A DNA stretch of 64,000 nt from Microbulbifer harenosus (GCF_005771435.1 NZ_VANI01000020.1:1-64000), one strand, 5' to 3'. Counted from the first letter of the stretch, positions 44,226-53,932 are shown. Program-made: numbers and translations. Notes: generated by a model not told the origin, from the sequence alone.

Positions 44226-45470
44226 TCAGGTCAAAACCCCCGGAATCACTTCGCTCTGATAGCCCTGGTAGAGTGGGTGCTGGTGGGCCTGCAAAGCTAC
44301 CGCCGCCGTGTGTATCTGATGCAGCGGCGTATACGAAGCGCCGCCGGCATTGGATACGCCGCGCTGTATGGCGCCACCGCCGCCGGCCATGATCAGCGGA
44401 ATGTCGCTGTTGCTGTGGGCGTCGCCGTTGCCCATATCGGTGACCTCGCAGACGATGGTGCTGTCGAGTATGCCGCGGTCCCGCAGGCGGCCGATCAGTG
44501 AAGCCGACAGGCTGCTCAGGTGGGCCCGCGTCTCCCGGTAGTGAGGGTAAGTCGGATCGCCGCCGTTGCCGCCATGGATGGATGAGTGATAGGTGTTCTG
44601 GAAATCCAGATACGGCAGAGTGAACTCGGCACCGTCGTTGCCCAGCGCCAGGGAGCAGGAGGCGGTGAAGTTGCACTCCAGCGCCAGGGCGATGATATCC
44701 GCCTGCAATTCCGCCTGTTGTTGAAAGGTGGAAAATTCAATCGGAAACTCGGCCGGCGGGCTGGCGGCCGTGCAGGACATGCCACCACCGCCCAGATCCT
44801 GCAGGCGCCGCTGGGTTTCCTCGATCGCCGTCAAATGAGAATCGAGGCGCTGTTGTTCGTAAGTGCCCAGTTTTGTTTTCAGGGCGTTGACCGCATCCAG
44901 GTGCGCGTCCACTGCGTTCAGCTTGGGGTCGCCGCCACCGCCGGCCTGCAGATTCCCGAACAGCCGGTTGAAGGCGTTGAAGGGATTGTCTTCAAACGGC
45001 ACATCCGAGCCATTGTCCTTGGTCAGAACGCCATTGCCGTTGCTGTGCACGCCCAGGTTGACGTAGGTGAACGGCAGGTTCTCGCCAAGGATTCTGCCCA
45101 TGTTCACGTCGAAACTGTCACCGCCCCAACTGTTGTTGATGATGGTGGGCATGACGCCGTGGCCGCCGCGGTGGTGCCCCATGCTTCTGAGAAAGTTGCA
45201 CTCGCTGGCGACGGTGCTGTAGGGCTGGGACATGGCCCCGAAACTGGTCAGGTCGCCATTTGGGTACCAGTGTTCCGGCAGGGCGCCGTCGGGCACGTAG
45301 ATCACCACCGATTTGTTGGGGCCCGTCTGCGCCTCGGCCAGGCGGGAGGCCATCATGCCCCCGACCAGCGGCGAGGCCCGCAGCAGTCCCTTGCCAATAC
45401 CCGCGGCGGCCAAGATTTTCAGTAAATCCCTGCGTCTTTTATCAAACACATTCTTGTATGGCTTTTTCAT
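44226..45470 (-). CDS. DUF1552-family secreted protein
   Basis: The 414-residue protein has a twin-arginine-type signal (DKRRRDLLKILAAAGIGKGL). The body shows the DUF1552 pattern: KSVVIYVPDGALPEHWYPNG, FLRSMGHHRGGHGVMPTIIN, and the C-terminal TDMGNGDAHSNSDIPLIMAG, which resembles the metal site of the sulfatase/phosphatase superfamily. DUF1552 genes are commonly paired with DUF1592/DUF1588-type cytochrome genes, first seen in planctomycetes, and here one lies directly upstream. Enzymatic activity is unknown. Confidence 0.85.
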   Translation of the reverse strand: MKKPYKNVFDKRRRDLLKILAAAGIGKGLLRASPLVGGMMASRLAEAQTGPNKSVVIYVPDGALPEHWYPNGDLTSFGAMSQPYSTVASECNFLRSMGHHRGGHGVMPTIINNSWGGDSFDVNMGRILGENLPFTYVNLGVHSNGNGVLTKDNGSDVPFEDNPFNAFNRLFGNLQAGGGGDPKLNAVDAHLDAVNALKTKLGTYEQQRLDSHLTAIEETQRRLQDLGGGGMSCTAASPPAEFPIEFSTFQQQAELQADIIALALECNFTASCSLALGNDGAEFTLPYLDFQNTYHSSIHGGNGGDPTYPHYRETRAHLSSLSASLIGRLRDRGILDSTIVCEVTDMGNGDAHSNSDIPLIMAGGGGAIQRGVSNAGGASYTPLHQIHTAAVALQAHQHPLYQGYQSEVIPGVLT

Positions 45471-45521
45471 AACTTGCGCCCTTATTCTGTTTATATGGCT
45501 GATCGGCTGGGTCCGGCTGCC

Positions 45522-48500
45522 TCAGCGCTGCCACTCTTTGCGGTAACGCACCGCATCCAGAGTGCTCATGTTTTCGAGCATCGCCCGGGGGCTCTGCTGC
45601 ACCAGGGTGTCGGTCATATCTTTTACCGTGCAGGCGTAACCCTCCTCCTCGACCGGATCCAGTGCCCGCCCTTCCGGGTTGGAGTTGTCGATGCTGTCGT
45701 GCCCCACCCCGAGCATAAAGCGGAACATATTCTGCGATACGCAAGACTGCGCAGCGGGCAGGGTCGCCAGTAGCTGGCCCAGGCCGCGCGAACCCTCGAA
45801 CGCGATCGACTCGCCGCGGTTGCTCAGCACATCCGGTGCGTACAACGCGCCGCTGGCATCTATCAGATTGCCGTTAAGGTCGACGCTGCGAGGGTTGCCC
45901 ACCGCATCGAAGTCTTCCATGCCGCCGCCGAGGGGGTTGATCCACTCCTGGTGACAGTTCAGACAGGGCGCCACGGAAGTGAGCGCTTCGTACTTCATGC
46001 GGTTGGTGGTGGCCGGATCGGCGATCAGGTCCGCCAACTCCTCAAGTCGCTCGGCGCGGCTTTCCGTGATACCGGCGGGCGGATCCGGCTGGTCCTGGCA
46101 CAGCATGCGGCGGCGCACGCGCACCGAACGCCGGATCGGCGAGGTTTCGGTCAGCTCCGCCCAGCGCGCCATAAAAGCGCCGCTGGTGAGGATGCCGCCG
46201 CGATCACTGGTGGTGACCTGCTGGAAGTCGTCGCCGGAGACGCCGCCAATACCGTAGTGCTGCGCCAGGGGTCCATTGACGAAGGTCCAGTTGGCGTCAT
46301 AGAGGGAGGCGAAAGACTCGTTGCCGTTCAGCATCACCTCGGCGAAGACTTCGCGGATTTCCCGCTCCATATGCGGGGCCACATTCTCGAAACCGGGCCA
46401 CACTGCCGTATCCTTGGGCGCTTTTTCCAGGCTATCGGTGCCCAGCCAGCTTCCGACGAAGTCACCCATGGTGTCCCGGGCCTCGGCCAGATCCAGCAGC
46501 CGCTGCGCCTCTTGGGTAATCTGCGCCGGGTCGCGCAACTGGTCGTTGGCCGCCTTCTGCAGGGAGATGTCATCCGGGGTGGAACCGGCGAACGAGTAGC
46601 TCAGCCAGGTGGCCATTTCGTGGGAGGTCAACTCGAAGGCGTCCATGTCTATTGCACTGTTGGCCGGATTCGATTCACCCAATTCGTGGCGATACAGGAA
46701 CTGCGGTGAGGACAGCATGGTCATCAGCGCGAGCTGCATACCCGCCTGTACATCACCTTCGGTAAAGGTGCCATTGGCCAGTTCCGAGTAGGTGGCCACT
46801 TCCTGGGTGTCCAGTGGTCGCCGGAAGAGTTTCGGCGCAAAGTCGCCGATAAACTGATCCACGCAGCTCTGGTTGAAGGAACCGCAGTTCAGCGCCGGCG
46901 AGAAGTCGCGCGCCGCCGACCAGGCCGCTATTTCCTCGGCCGCCGTCAGGTAGCGATCGTAGGTGCTGGTCACCATCGAGGCGTGGGCGTTGTTGATGAA
47001 GTAGCCCACCTGGCTGTCTTCAGCCAGGCTCTCGGCAGCGGCGAAATTCACCCCCAGCAGATCCTCGACCGTGTTCTGGTACTCGGCACGGGTCAGGATC
47101 TTCAACTGGCGGGCGCCGTAACGGACCATCTCGCAATTCAGCGGCTGCTGGTCTTCCCAGAAGGTATCGGCGATATAGTTGCCCACCTTGTCCGCGCAGT
47201 CCGCGCCGCAGACCTGTGGTTGATCCTGGGGCATGGTGTCCTCGATAAACCCGATCATGAAATCCAGGTCCTGAGGCGTGGTCAGCGGAATGCCGATGGA
47301 ACCGCCGTCGCCGGCGAAGCCGTGACAGTGGGCGCAGTAGGCCGCATAGATCTCGCCGCCGGTCATATTGCCGGTGCCGCCGCTGCTGGACGAGGAACTG
47401 GAGCTGCCTGACGAAGAGCTGGAGCTGCCGGACGAGGAACTGGAGCCGCCTGACGAGCTCGAACTGCTGCTCGACGAGCCGCCGGATCCGTGGCAATCGG
47501 GTGGGTCAAAGCTGCCGTCATGGTCGCCCTGGAAGCCGAACTTGACGCTGTCTCCAGGGGAGAGATCACCATTCCAGCCGACGTCGCGGGCGCTGGCGGT
47601 GTTGCCCGAAACCGCCAGGTCCACATTCCAGTAGCCCGTGACCTGCGGCGCCTCGCTGAACTGCAGCGCAATCTCCCAGCCGCTCACCGCGCTGGTGCCA
47701 GCGTTGCTCACGGTGACGTCCAATTGGTAACCGCTATCCCAGACATTCTCGTAGGTGACTTCGCAGGAGACGCCGTCACCACCGCTACCGCCACTGGACG
47801 AAGAGCCACTGGACGAAGAACCGCTTGAGCTGGAACCGCTTGAGCTGGAACCGCTTGAGCTGGAACCGCTTGAACTGGAGCCGCTTGAACTGGAGCTGCT
47901 GGAGCCGCCCGAGCTGGAGCTGCTTGAGCTGGTGCCGCCATCCCCGATGATCCGGTGCAGAGTGCCACCGATGATATCCACCAGATAGATTTCACCGCTG
48001 TTGGATTCACCGAATGATGAAACCCCCAGATCCGTATCCACCAGTTGGTACATGGCATCGGTATAGGCCCAGACCCTGCCACTGACGTAGTCGCCGAAAA
48101 TATAGGCGCCGTTCATGCCCGCGATCTGCGAGCCGCGATAGACGTAACCACCGGTAACCGACTGCCCCTGCCCGTGATCGTATTCGAACACTGGATCGTC
48201 GTAAGGGCCGCTGGAGTTGCAGTTGTTGGAGGTGGTGTGAAAGCCCTCCCGACAGCGCCAGCCGTAGTTGCCGCCGCTTTCGATCACATTGATTTCCTCA
48301 TACCCGGACTGGCCCACATCCGCCAGCCAAAGATCGCCGCTGGCCTTGTCAAAGCTCCAGCGCCAGGGGTTTCTGAGGCCGTAGGCGTAGATCTCCGGCA
48401 GGCCGCCGCCGTTCGCAAAAGGGTTGTCCGCGGGAACAGCGTAGGGAGAGCCGCTGTCCACATCGATCCTGAGCATGGCGCCGTGCCAGTTGCTGGTGTC

Positions 48501-49526
48501 CTGGCCGTTGGCCTCTGGATCGTTGGCGGAACCGCCGTCACCGAAACCGATATACAGGTAGCCGTCGGGCCCGAAAGCGATGTGACCGCCGTTGTGGTTG
48601 GCGTAGGGCTGCGGCAGGGTGAGGATATCCTGGCGCGAGCCGGCGTTCAGGCTGGCACCGCCCGCGCTTTCCGTAAAGCGCGCGATCACCGAGGTCATCG
48701 GCTCCGAAGCCGGCGTGGTGAACGACAGGAACACCTGGCCATTGCTCTGGTAGTCCGGATGGAAGGCCATCCCCAGCACACCGCCCTCGACCGCGGTATC
48801 CACCAGACCAGACAGATCCAGGTAGGTGTTCTTGGTGGCCGTGGAGTTGTCGTTGGCATCGATCCAATAGACGGTGCCGGTTTTTTCCAGCACGTACCAG
48901 CGGGAATCGTCCCCCGGCGCCTGCATCAGGCCCAGCGGCTGGCTGAAGGTCAGGTTCGGGAACGCCCGCTCCAACTCCACCGCCGGGGGTGGCCCGCTGG
49001 GGCCGCCGCTGGAGGAACTGGAACTACCGGAAGAGCCGGAGCTGCCGGAAGAGCTGGAGCTGCCGGAAGAACTTGAAGAGCTGGAGCTCGACGAACTGGA
49101 ACTTGAGCCCGAACCGCTGCTGGACGAGCTTGAACTGGAACTGCTCCCTCCCTCACAAACGGAACCGGTTATAGTCGGCACCGAAGCACTGCCGGCACCG
49201 TTGCTGACCTGCAGGCCGAATTCGGCAAGCTGATCCGGCTGGAGATTGCCGTTCCAGGAAATACTGTTCGCGGTATAGGGGTTGTCGCCGGAGATTTCGG
49301 CATTCCAGCTATCGGTCACCACGGTGCCGTCGCTGTACTCCCAACTCACTTCCCAGCCGTTGATGGGGCTGGTGCCGTTGTTGGTGATTCGGATACTCGT
49401 CTGTGCGCCGGAGCCCCAGTCGTTGACCACGACGTACTCGCAGGTCGCAGCGATCGCCGCTGACGTGGAACAGCATGCGCACAAGAGCAGCAATAATGAT
49501 GAGATTTTCTGGATGGGACTTTTCAT
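45522..49526 (-). CDS. Multidomain secreted redox protein: CBM2 - PQQ sugar dehydrogenase - CBM2 - cytochrome c - DUF1587/1592/1588-type
   Basis: The 1334-residue protein begins at ATG 49526 with a signal peptide (about 27 residues). Domains in order: CBM2 (28-124); poly-Ser linker (127-172); glucose/sorbosone dehydrogenase propeller (about 185-527) with NHNGGHIAFGPDGYLYIGFG and AYGLRNPWRWSFDKASGDLW; Ser linker (531-580); second CBM2 (586-677); Ser linker (680-714). These are followed by a cytochrome c module with heme motif CAHCH (730-734). The DUF1587/1595/1592/1588/1585-like region (about 795-1334) contains a second CxxCH (CLNCH). CBM2 usually binds cellulose or xylan. I infer surface-bound sugar oxidation with electrons passed to heme. 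It heads a three-gene operon. Confidence 0.87.
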   Translation of the reverse strand: MKSPIQKISSLLLLLCACCSTSAAIAATCEYVVVNDWGSGAQTSIRITNNGTSPINGWEVSWEYSDGTVVTDSWNAEISGDNPYTANSISWNGNLQPDQLAEFGLQVSNGAGSASVPTITGSVCEGGSSSSSSSSSSGSGSSSSSSSSSSSSSSGSSSSSGSSGSSGSSSSSSGGPSGPPPAVELERAFPNLTFSQPLGLMQAPGDDSRWYVLEKTGTVYWIDANDNSTATKNTYLDLSGLVDTAVEGGVLGMAFHPDYQSNGQVFLSFTTPASEPMTSVIARFTESAGGASLNAGSRQDILTLPQPYANHNGGHIAFGPDGYLYIGFGDGGSANDPEANGQDTSNWHGAMLRIDVDSGSPYAVPADNPFANGGGLPEIYAYGLRNPWRWSFDKASGDLWLADVGQSGYEEINVIESGGNYGWRCREGFHTTSNNCNSSGPYDDPVFEYDHGQGQSVTGGYVYRGSQIAGMNGAYIFGDYVSGRVWAYTDAMYQLVDTDLGVSSFGESNSGEIYLVDIIGGTLHRIIGDGGTSSSSSSSGGSSSSSSSGSSSSGSSSSGSSSSGSSSSGSSSSGSSSSGGSGGDGVSCEVTYENVWDSGYQLDVTVSNAGTSAVSGWEIALQFSEAPQVTGYWNVDLAVSGNTASARDVGWNGDLSPGDSVKFGFQGDHDGSFDPPDCHGSGGSSSSSSSSSGGSSSSSGSSSSSSGSSSSSSSSGGTGNMTGGEIYAAYCAHCHGFAGDGGSIGIPLTTPQDLDFMIGFIEDTMPQDQPQVCGADCADKVGNYIADTFWEDQQPLNCEMVRYGARQLKILTRAEYQNTVEDLLGVNFAAAESLAEDSQVGYFINNAHASMVTSTYDRYLTAAEEIAAWSAARDFSPALNCGSFNQSCVDQFIGDFAPKLFRRPLDTQEVATYSELANGTFTEGDVQAGMQLALMTMLSSPQFLYRHELGESNPANSAIDMDAFELTSHEMATWLSYSFAGSTPDDISLQKAANDQLRDPAQITQEAQRLLDLAEARDTMGDFVGSWLGTDSLEKAPKDTAVWPGFENVAPHMEREIREVFAEVMLNGNESFASLYDANWTFVNGPLAQHYGIGGVSGDDFQQVTTSDRGGILTSGAFMARWAELTETSPIRRSVRVRRRMLCQDQPDPPAGITESRAERLEELADLIADPATTNRMKYEALTSVAPCLNCHQEWINPLGGGMEDFDAVGNPRSVDLNGNLIDASGALYAPDVLSNRGESIAFEGSRGLGQLLATLPAAQSCVSQNMFRFMLGVGHDSIDNSNPEGRALDPVEEEGYACTVKDMTDTLVQQSPRAMLENMSTLDAVRYRKEWQR
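47791..47895 (-). repeat. 15-bp tandem repeats encoding a Ser-rich linker
   Basis: Seven 15-bp units encode SSSSG repeats of the linker before the second CBM2. On the plus strand they begin with two CCACTGGACGAAGA(G/A) units, followed by five CCGCTTGA(G/A)CTGGA(A/G) units. Three consecutive units are identical, so length variation by slippage is likely. Two other poly-Ser linkers, near 47385-47485 and 49010-49145, are less regular. Confidence 0.9.
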
Positions 49527-49899
49527 TATTATTTCCTGCACCGTTGCAATGTAAACGGATGCCACCGTATTGCGGCGGCGCGTCTACTGTTTAGCCCCCG
49601 GAGTTTACCGGCGACTTGAAGTGGAACGCAGAGACGACCGGCGGATACCGGCGACGCTTCGCTCTACCAGCGTGAGGTGTGGAAATAGAATTGGATATGC
49701 CTGGCCGATAGGATCAGCCGGATACCTTCTTATTAATATTTTTTTATTTTTTATATATTCTCAGGCCACTTTTCATTTCATCTCATTAGGCCCGTTGCAT
49801 ATCGGTATCGAAGGCTCAGGCTTGCGACCGCCGATCTAGACTCACAGCAATGTAATCGTTCCCATTATGACCCACAAGAAACGAAGAACAGGTTAGCGC
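49527..49899. other. Upstream region of the redox cluster, no gene seen
   Basis: About 370 bp. Includes an AT-rich stretch (49730-49770) that could hold a promoter for the leftward operon, but no clear -35/-10 pair was identified. No coding signal was found. Confidence 0.6.
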
Positions 49900-50292
49900 C
49901 TATTTCATTTTGCGTTGGCAATAGTTTGCGCCGGTGCTCAGTTGGTGGTTGATTGAGGCGATACTTCTGTCCTCTGTGTCCACCACCTGGCAGCCCGGGT
50001 TGCTGGAATAGGTATAGTGGCCGTAGCTGCCGTTGTAGTAGACGAGAGCGTGGCCAGTTGCCCGACGCCGAATTCGGTATCGTTCAGCGCCGTCCTTGAG
50101 GAACAGAGAGTGGCCGCCAAAGCGCGAACCGTGCGCGAAGAACACGCCGAACGCGTCCGGATAATAAATATAGGTGTCCCGTGGCGGCTCCTCTGTTGGG
50201 CGCTCGGTGGTCACATGTGGCGGGAAGCGGCCACAAGTGCGATCCAGATTGCGAAAATTGTCCTTGTCCAGAACTGTGGAGAGCGAAGGCAT
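49900..50292 (-). pseudogene. Remnant of an arylsulfatase C-terminal region
   Basis: An open frame of 130 codons includes EEPPRDTYIYYPD joined directly to AFGVFFAHGSRFGGHSLFLKDG. In sulfatases of the arylsulfatase A type, both patterns occur near the C-terminus but are separated by some 25-30 residues. The frame therefore looks like a fragment with an internal deletion and no catalytic CxPxR part. The remaining residues (after KDGAERYR) do not resemble a sulfatase. Matching is from memory of the family pattern, so confidence is moderate. It could alternatively be a short chance frame. Confidence 0.4.
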
Positions 50293-50456
50293 ACCATGGT
50301 GTCGTCCCTGTGATTATTTCCGAGCACCGGCGATTGCCGGTAACAGAGAAAAGTCTGCGCATAAACAGTAGTACAGTGCGGAGGCTTCGCCCTGCATAGT
50401 GGAATTGAGGCTGAAAAATCAACGAGTGGCTCGTGACGGAGAATTCATAAACGGCG

Positions 50457-50525
50457 TGTAGGAGCCTGCTTGCAGGCGAACGGAAAAGAACTCCGCAAAT
50501 GTTCGCCTGCAAGCAGGCTCCTACA
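50457..50525. repeat. REPIN-like inverted pair of REP sequences
   Basis: Perfect 25-bp inverted arms (50457-50481 and 50501-50525) enclose 19 nt. Each arm, TGTAGGAGCCTGCTTGCAGG and GCGAAC, is close to the REP sequences known from Pseudomonas (GTAGGAGCGAGCTTGCTCGCGAA type). Two REPs facing each other make a REPIN, normally mobilised in trans by a RAYT transposase. No RAYT gene is in the window. Confidence 0.8.
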
Positions 50526-50560
50526 GGTGACAGCCGCGATTGGCGCTCTGTAACGGGTGC

Positions 50561-50597
50561 AAAAAAAAAGCGGCCCCGTTTCCGGGGCCGCTTTTTT
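50561..50597. terminator. Bidirectional terminator downstream of parC
   Basis: GCGGCCCCG (50570-50578) pairs with CGGGGCCGC (50583-50591). Nine A lie on the left and six T on the right, so it works in both directions. It lies 32 bp after the parC stop. Confidence 0.9.
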
Positions 50598-50629
50598 ATC
50601 TGAAGCGCGAATAACGTATTTCAGATTAA

Positions 50630-52879
50630 TTACTTTCTCTGCACTTCTACTTTATCCACCTTCTGGAACCCGCGCGGCAGTTTATTACCGCGACGGCCGC
50701 GCTCGCCCTGGTAGTGTTCCAGTTCCGAGACCTTGATCTTGGTGTGGCGCTTGCCAGCGTGGATTACCAACTGGTCGTCGCCTTCCAGCACCGCGATACC
50801 GACGAGGATTTCTTCGCGGCTGGCGGCGCGCGCCGACGGGATATTGATGATCTTGTTGCCCTTGCCTTTCGCCAGTTCCGGCAGTTCGGCGACCGGGAAC
50901 ACCAGCATGCGTCCCTCGCTGGACACTGCCGCCAGCAGTGCCTTCTCCGGATTACTGATTTCCTGAGGTGGCAACACGCGAGCGTTCTGCGGCAGGCTCA
51001 GCATGGCCTTGCCGGCCTTGTTGCGCGATTGCAGATCGGCGTACCGGGCAATGAAGCCGTAGCCGGCATCAGACGCCAGCAACACCTGCTGATCGTCATT
51101 GCCCATCAGCAGGCCTTCGAAGGTGGCGCCTGAAGGCGGATTGATGCGCCCGGACAGCGGTTCCCCCTGGCCCCGCGCCGATGGCAGCGTGTGAGAGGCA
51201 ATGGAGTAACTGCGCCCGGTGCTGTCGAGCAGCAGCGCCATCTGGTTGCTCTTGCCGTGGGCGGCGAACTTGAAGCTGTCGCCCGCTTTGTAACTGAGCG
51301 AGGTGGGGTCGATATCGTGGCCCTTGGCCTGGCGGATCCAGCCCTTGTCGGACAGCACTACAGTGATCGGATCGCTGGTGAGAAGGTCGGTCTCGCTGAA
51401 AGCCTTGGCTTCCTCGCGCTCGACGATGGGCGAACGGCGCTCATCGCCGAACTCGTTCGCCGCTTCCAGCAGTTCCTTCTTGATCAGGGTTTTGAGGCGG
51501 CGCTCGCTCTCCAGCGTTTTGGTGAGCATATCGCGCTCTTTTTCCAGCTCCGCCTGTTCGCCGCGGATCTTCATTTCCTCAAGGCGCGCCAACTGGCGTA
51601 ACTTGGTTTCGAGTACGTATTCCGCCTGCACATCACTCAGCTCGAAGCGGCGCATCAGCTCCTGCTTCGGCTCATCGTGGGTGCGGATGATCTCGATTAC
51701 CTCGTCGATGTTGAGGAAGGCGATCAACAAACCGGCCAACAGGTGCAGGCGCTTCTCGACCTTGTCGAGGCGGAACTGCAGACGCCGGCGCGTGGTGACC
51801 GTGCGGAAACTCAGCCACTCGGACAGGATCTTGTCCAGGGACTTCACCTGCGGGCGGCCGTCGATGCCAATCATGTTCAGGTTGACCCGGTAGCTCTTCT
51901 CCAGGTCGGTAGTGGCAAACAGGTGGTTCATCACCTGTTCCAGATCCACCCGGTTGGATTTAGGCACGATGACCAGCCGCGTGGGATTCTCGTGGTCGGA
52001 CTCGTCGCGCAGGTCGCTGACCATCGGCAGTTTCTTCGCCTGCATCTGCGCGGCGATCTGCTCCAGCACCTTGGAGCCACTGGCCTGGTAGGGCAATGCG
52101 GTGATGACGATATCGCCATCCTCCTTGGTCCACACCGCGCGCATTTTTACCGAGCCCTTGCCGGTCTCGTACATTTTTTGCAGATCGCTGCGCGGCGAGA
52201 TGATCTCCGCCTCGGTAGGCATATCAGGGCCGAGGATGTACTCGCACAGCTCGCTGACCGTGGCCTTGGGGTTTTCCAGCATATGCACGGTGGCATTCAC
52301 CACTTCGCGCAGGTTGTGCGGCGGGATATCCGTGGCCATGCCCACGGCGATACCGGTAGTGCCGTTCAGCAGGATATTGGGAACTCGTGCCGGCAGTACC
52401 GCCGGTTCGTCCATGGTGCCGTCGAAGTTCGGCTGCCAGTCCACCGTGCCCTGCCCCAGCTCCGACAGCAGTACCTCCGCGTACTTGCCCATGCGGGATT
52501 CGGTGTAACGCATGGCGGCGAACGACTTGGGATCGTCCGGCGAACCCCAGTTACCCTGGCCGTCCACCAGCGGGTAGCGGTAGCTGAAGGGCTGCGCCAT
52601 CAGCACCATGGCCTCGTACACGGCGCTGTCGCCATGCGGATGGTACTTACCGATCACGTCGCCCACGGTGCGCGCGGACTTCTTGTACTTGGCGGAGTTC
52701 TTCAGCCCCAGCTCGCTCATGGCGTAGACAATACGGCGCTGCACCGGCTTCAGACCGTCGCCGATATTGGGCAGGGCGCGGTCGAGGATCACGTACATGG
52801 AGTAATCCAGGTACGCCTTCTCGGTGTAAGCCGCCAGGTGCTGGCGCTCGGAGGCGTCGTAGACGGAAGGCTCGGTCAT
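50630..52879 (-). CDS. parC: DNA topoisomerase IV subunit A
   Basis: The 749-residue subunit cuts and rejoins DNA to unlink daughter chromosomes, together with ParE. The active-site Tyr is in [20 protein letters not shown]. The quinolone-determining region reads [15 protein letters not shown] with the usual Ser. A C-terminal beta-pinwheel is present ([30 protein letters not shown]). Length fits ParC (752 in E. coli) rather than GyrA, and no GyrA box was seen. parE is not in the window. Confidence 0.95.
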   Translation of the reverse strand: MTEPSVYDASERQHLAAYTEKAYLDYSMYVILDRALPNIGDGLKPVQRRIVYAMSELGLKNSAKYKKSARTVGDVIGKYHPHGDSAVYEAMVLMAQPFSYRYPLVDGQGNWGSPDDPKSFAAMRYTESRMGKYAEVLLSELGQGTVDWQPNFDGTMDEPAVLPARVPNILLNGTTGIAVGMATDIPPHNLREVVNATVHMLENPKATVSELCEYILGPDMPTEAEIISPRSDLQKMYETGKGSVKMRAVWTKEDGDIVITALPYQASGSKVLEQIAAQMQAKKLPMVSDLRDESDHENPTRLVIVPKSNRVDLEQVMNHLFATTDLEKSYRVNLNMIGIDGRPQVKSLDKILSEWLSFRTVTTRRRLQFRLDKVEKRLHLLAGLLIAFLNIDEVIEIIRTHDEPKQELMRRFELSDVQAEYVLETKLRQLARLEEMKIRGEQAELEKERDMLTKTLESERRLKTLIKKELLEAANEFGDERRSPIVEREEAKAFSETDLLTSDPITVVLSDKGWIRQAKGHDIDPTSLSYKAGDSFKFAAHGKSNQMALLLDSTGRSYSIASHTLPSARGQGEPLSGRINPPSGATFEGLLMGNDDQQVLLASDAGYGFIARYADLQSRNKAGKAMLSLPQNARVLPPQEISNPEKALLAAVSSEGRMLVFPVAELPELAKGKGNKIINIPSARAASREEILVGIAVLEGDDQLVIHAGKRHTKIKVSELEHYQGERGRRGNKLPRGFQKVDKVEVQRK

Positions 52880-53001
52880 ACTGCGAGAGTCTCGTTATTC
52901 TGCGGAAAGAGCTGGATTATGGCGGAGTGGCGCAGCGGGTTCAAAGGGCGTTCGCCGCTCGCGATGCGGGGCCGCATTTTCCGGCTGTTTTTTGTACTGA
53001 A

Positions 53002-53904
53002 TCATTTCGTCTCGATAGCAGCTTGTCTCGATAGCTGCCCTGGGCTCAGCGCCTGATCTTTTAACCAAGCGCAGAACTGCTGAACCGTTGTCCGCGGCTG
53101 CGCGCCGCAGAGAACGTGATAGCCGAACCCCGGTAAACAGCATTCTGCCCTATATGGTTGCAGCCATCCGTGCTGCACCGCGGATTCCACCAACAGATTA
53201 CTTACAAACGCCAGCCCCTGGCCTGCCAGTGCCGCCTGAATTACATGCAACTCCTGGTCGTACCCCTGAATCCCGCCATGTTTCCATTTGGGCGCAAAAC
53301 GACGCAGCCAAGCCTGCACAGGCACTGCCGGCAACTCAGGGTTTTTCCATTGGGTTTCAAACAGGGGCAAGGCTTCGCCGCTTTCAGCCCTCGCTATATT
53401 GTCGCTTGTTCCGAACAGCCCGAACTCTTCACACAACAGCAACTCGGCCCCCTCGGCGGTGCTGCCATAGCGTAGAGCTACATCCACACGCCGATCACGC
53501 TGCAGATCCACCAATTGTTCATCGCTTTGCACCACCACCTTTAATTCGGGGTAGCGTTGATAGAAAGCCTGCAACCGCGGAACCAGCCAAAGAGAAGCGA
53601 ACGCGTTGGTGGTGCTGATGGTCAACACCTCGGGCTGACCGGATATTTTCTCCACCGCCTCGGCCAGCGTCTGCAAAGAAAGCCGGGCAGCATCGGCCAG
53701 CTCCCGCCCTGCATCGGTAAGAAAAACCGCACGTGTACGCCGCTCAAATAATGCCGCGCCCAATTGGCTCTCGAGGTTGCGTATCTGGTGGGACACAGCA
53801 GTTGGAGTGAGGTGTAACTCTTTCGCTGCCCCCTTGAAGCTGCCCAAACGCGCTGCGGCTTCAAACACGCGGATACTATTCAAGTTGCTCAGACGACTGT
53901 ACAT
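53002..53904 (-). CDS. LysR-family transcriptional regulator (GcvA-like)
   Basis: The 300-residue regulator has an N-terminal winged helix (LNSIRVFEAAARLGSFKGAA, HLTPTAVSHQIRNLESQLG). The substrate-binding domain follows (about 90-295) with ISTTNAFASLWLVPRLQAFY, as in GcvA/AmpR-like members. It is divergent from an azoreductase gene, with an inverted repeat between them, so it probably controls that gene. The inducer is unknown. Confidence 0.9.
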   Translation of the reverse strand: MYSRLSNLNSIRVFEAAARLGSFKGAAKELHLTPTAVSHQIRNLESQLGAALFERRTRAVFLTDAGRELADAARLSLQTLAEAVEKISGQPEVLTISTTNAFASLWLVPRLQAFYQRYPELKVVVQSDEQLVDLQRDRRVDVALRYGSTAEGAELLLCEEFGLFGTSDNIARAESGEALPLFETQWKNPELPAVPVQAWLRRFAPKWKHGGIQGYDQELHVIQAALAGQGLAFVSNLLVESAVQHGWLQPYRAECCLPGFGYHVLCGAQPRTTVQQFCAWLKDQALSPGQLSRQAAIETK

Positions 53905-53917
53905 ACCACACCAACAA

Positions 53918-53932
53918 GTGAATTTTGTTCAC
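53918..53932. promoter_or_regulatory. LysR-type operator between regulator and azoreductase
   Basis: GTGAATTTTGTTCAC is a 15-bp inverted repeat (GTGAA-N5-TTCAC) that fits the T-N11-A rule for LysR sites. A further half-site, AGTGAA, follows at 53938-53943. It is 13 bp before the LysR start and 85 bp before azoR. Confidence 0.6.
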
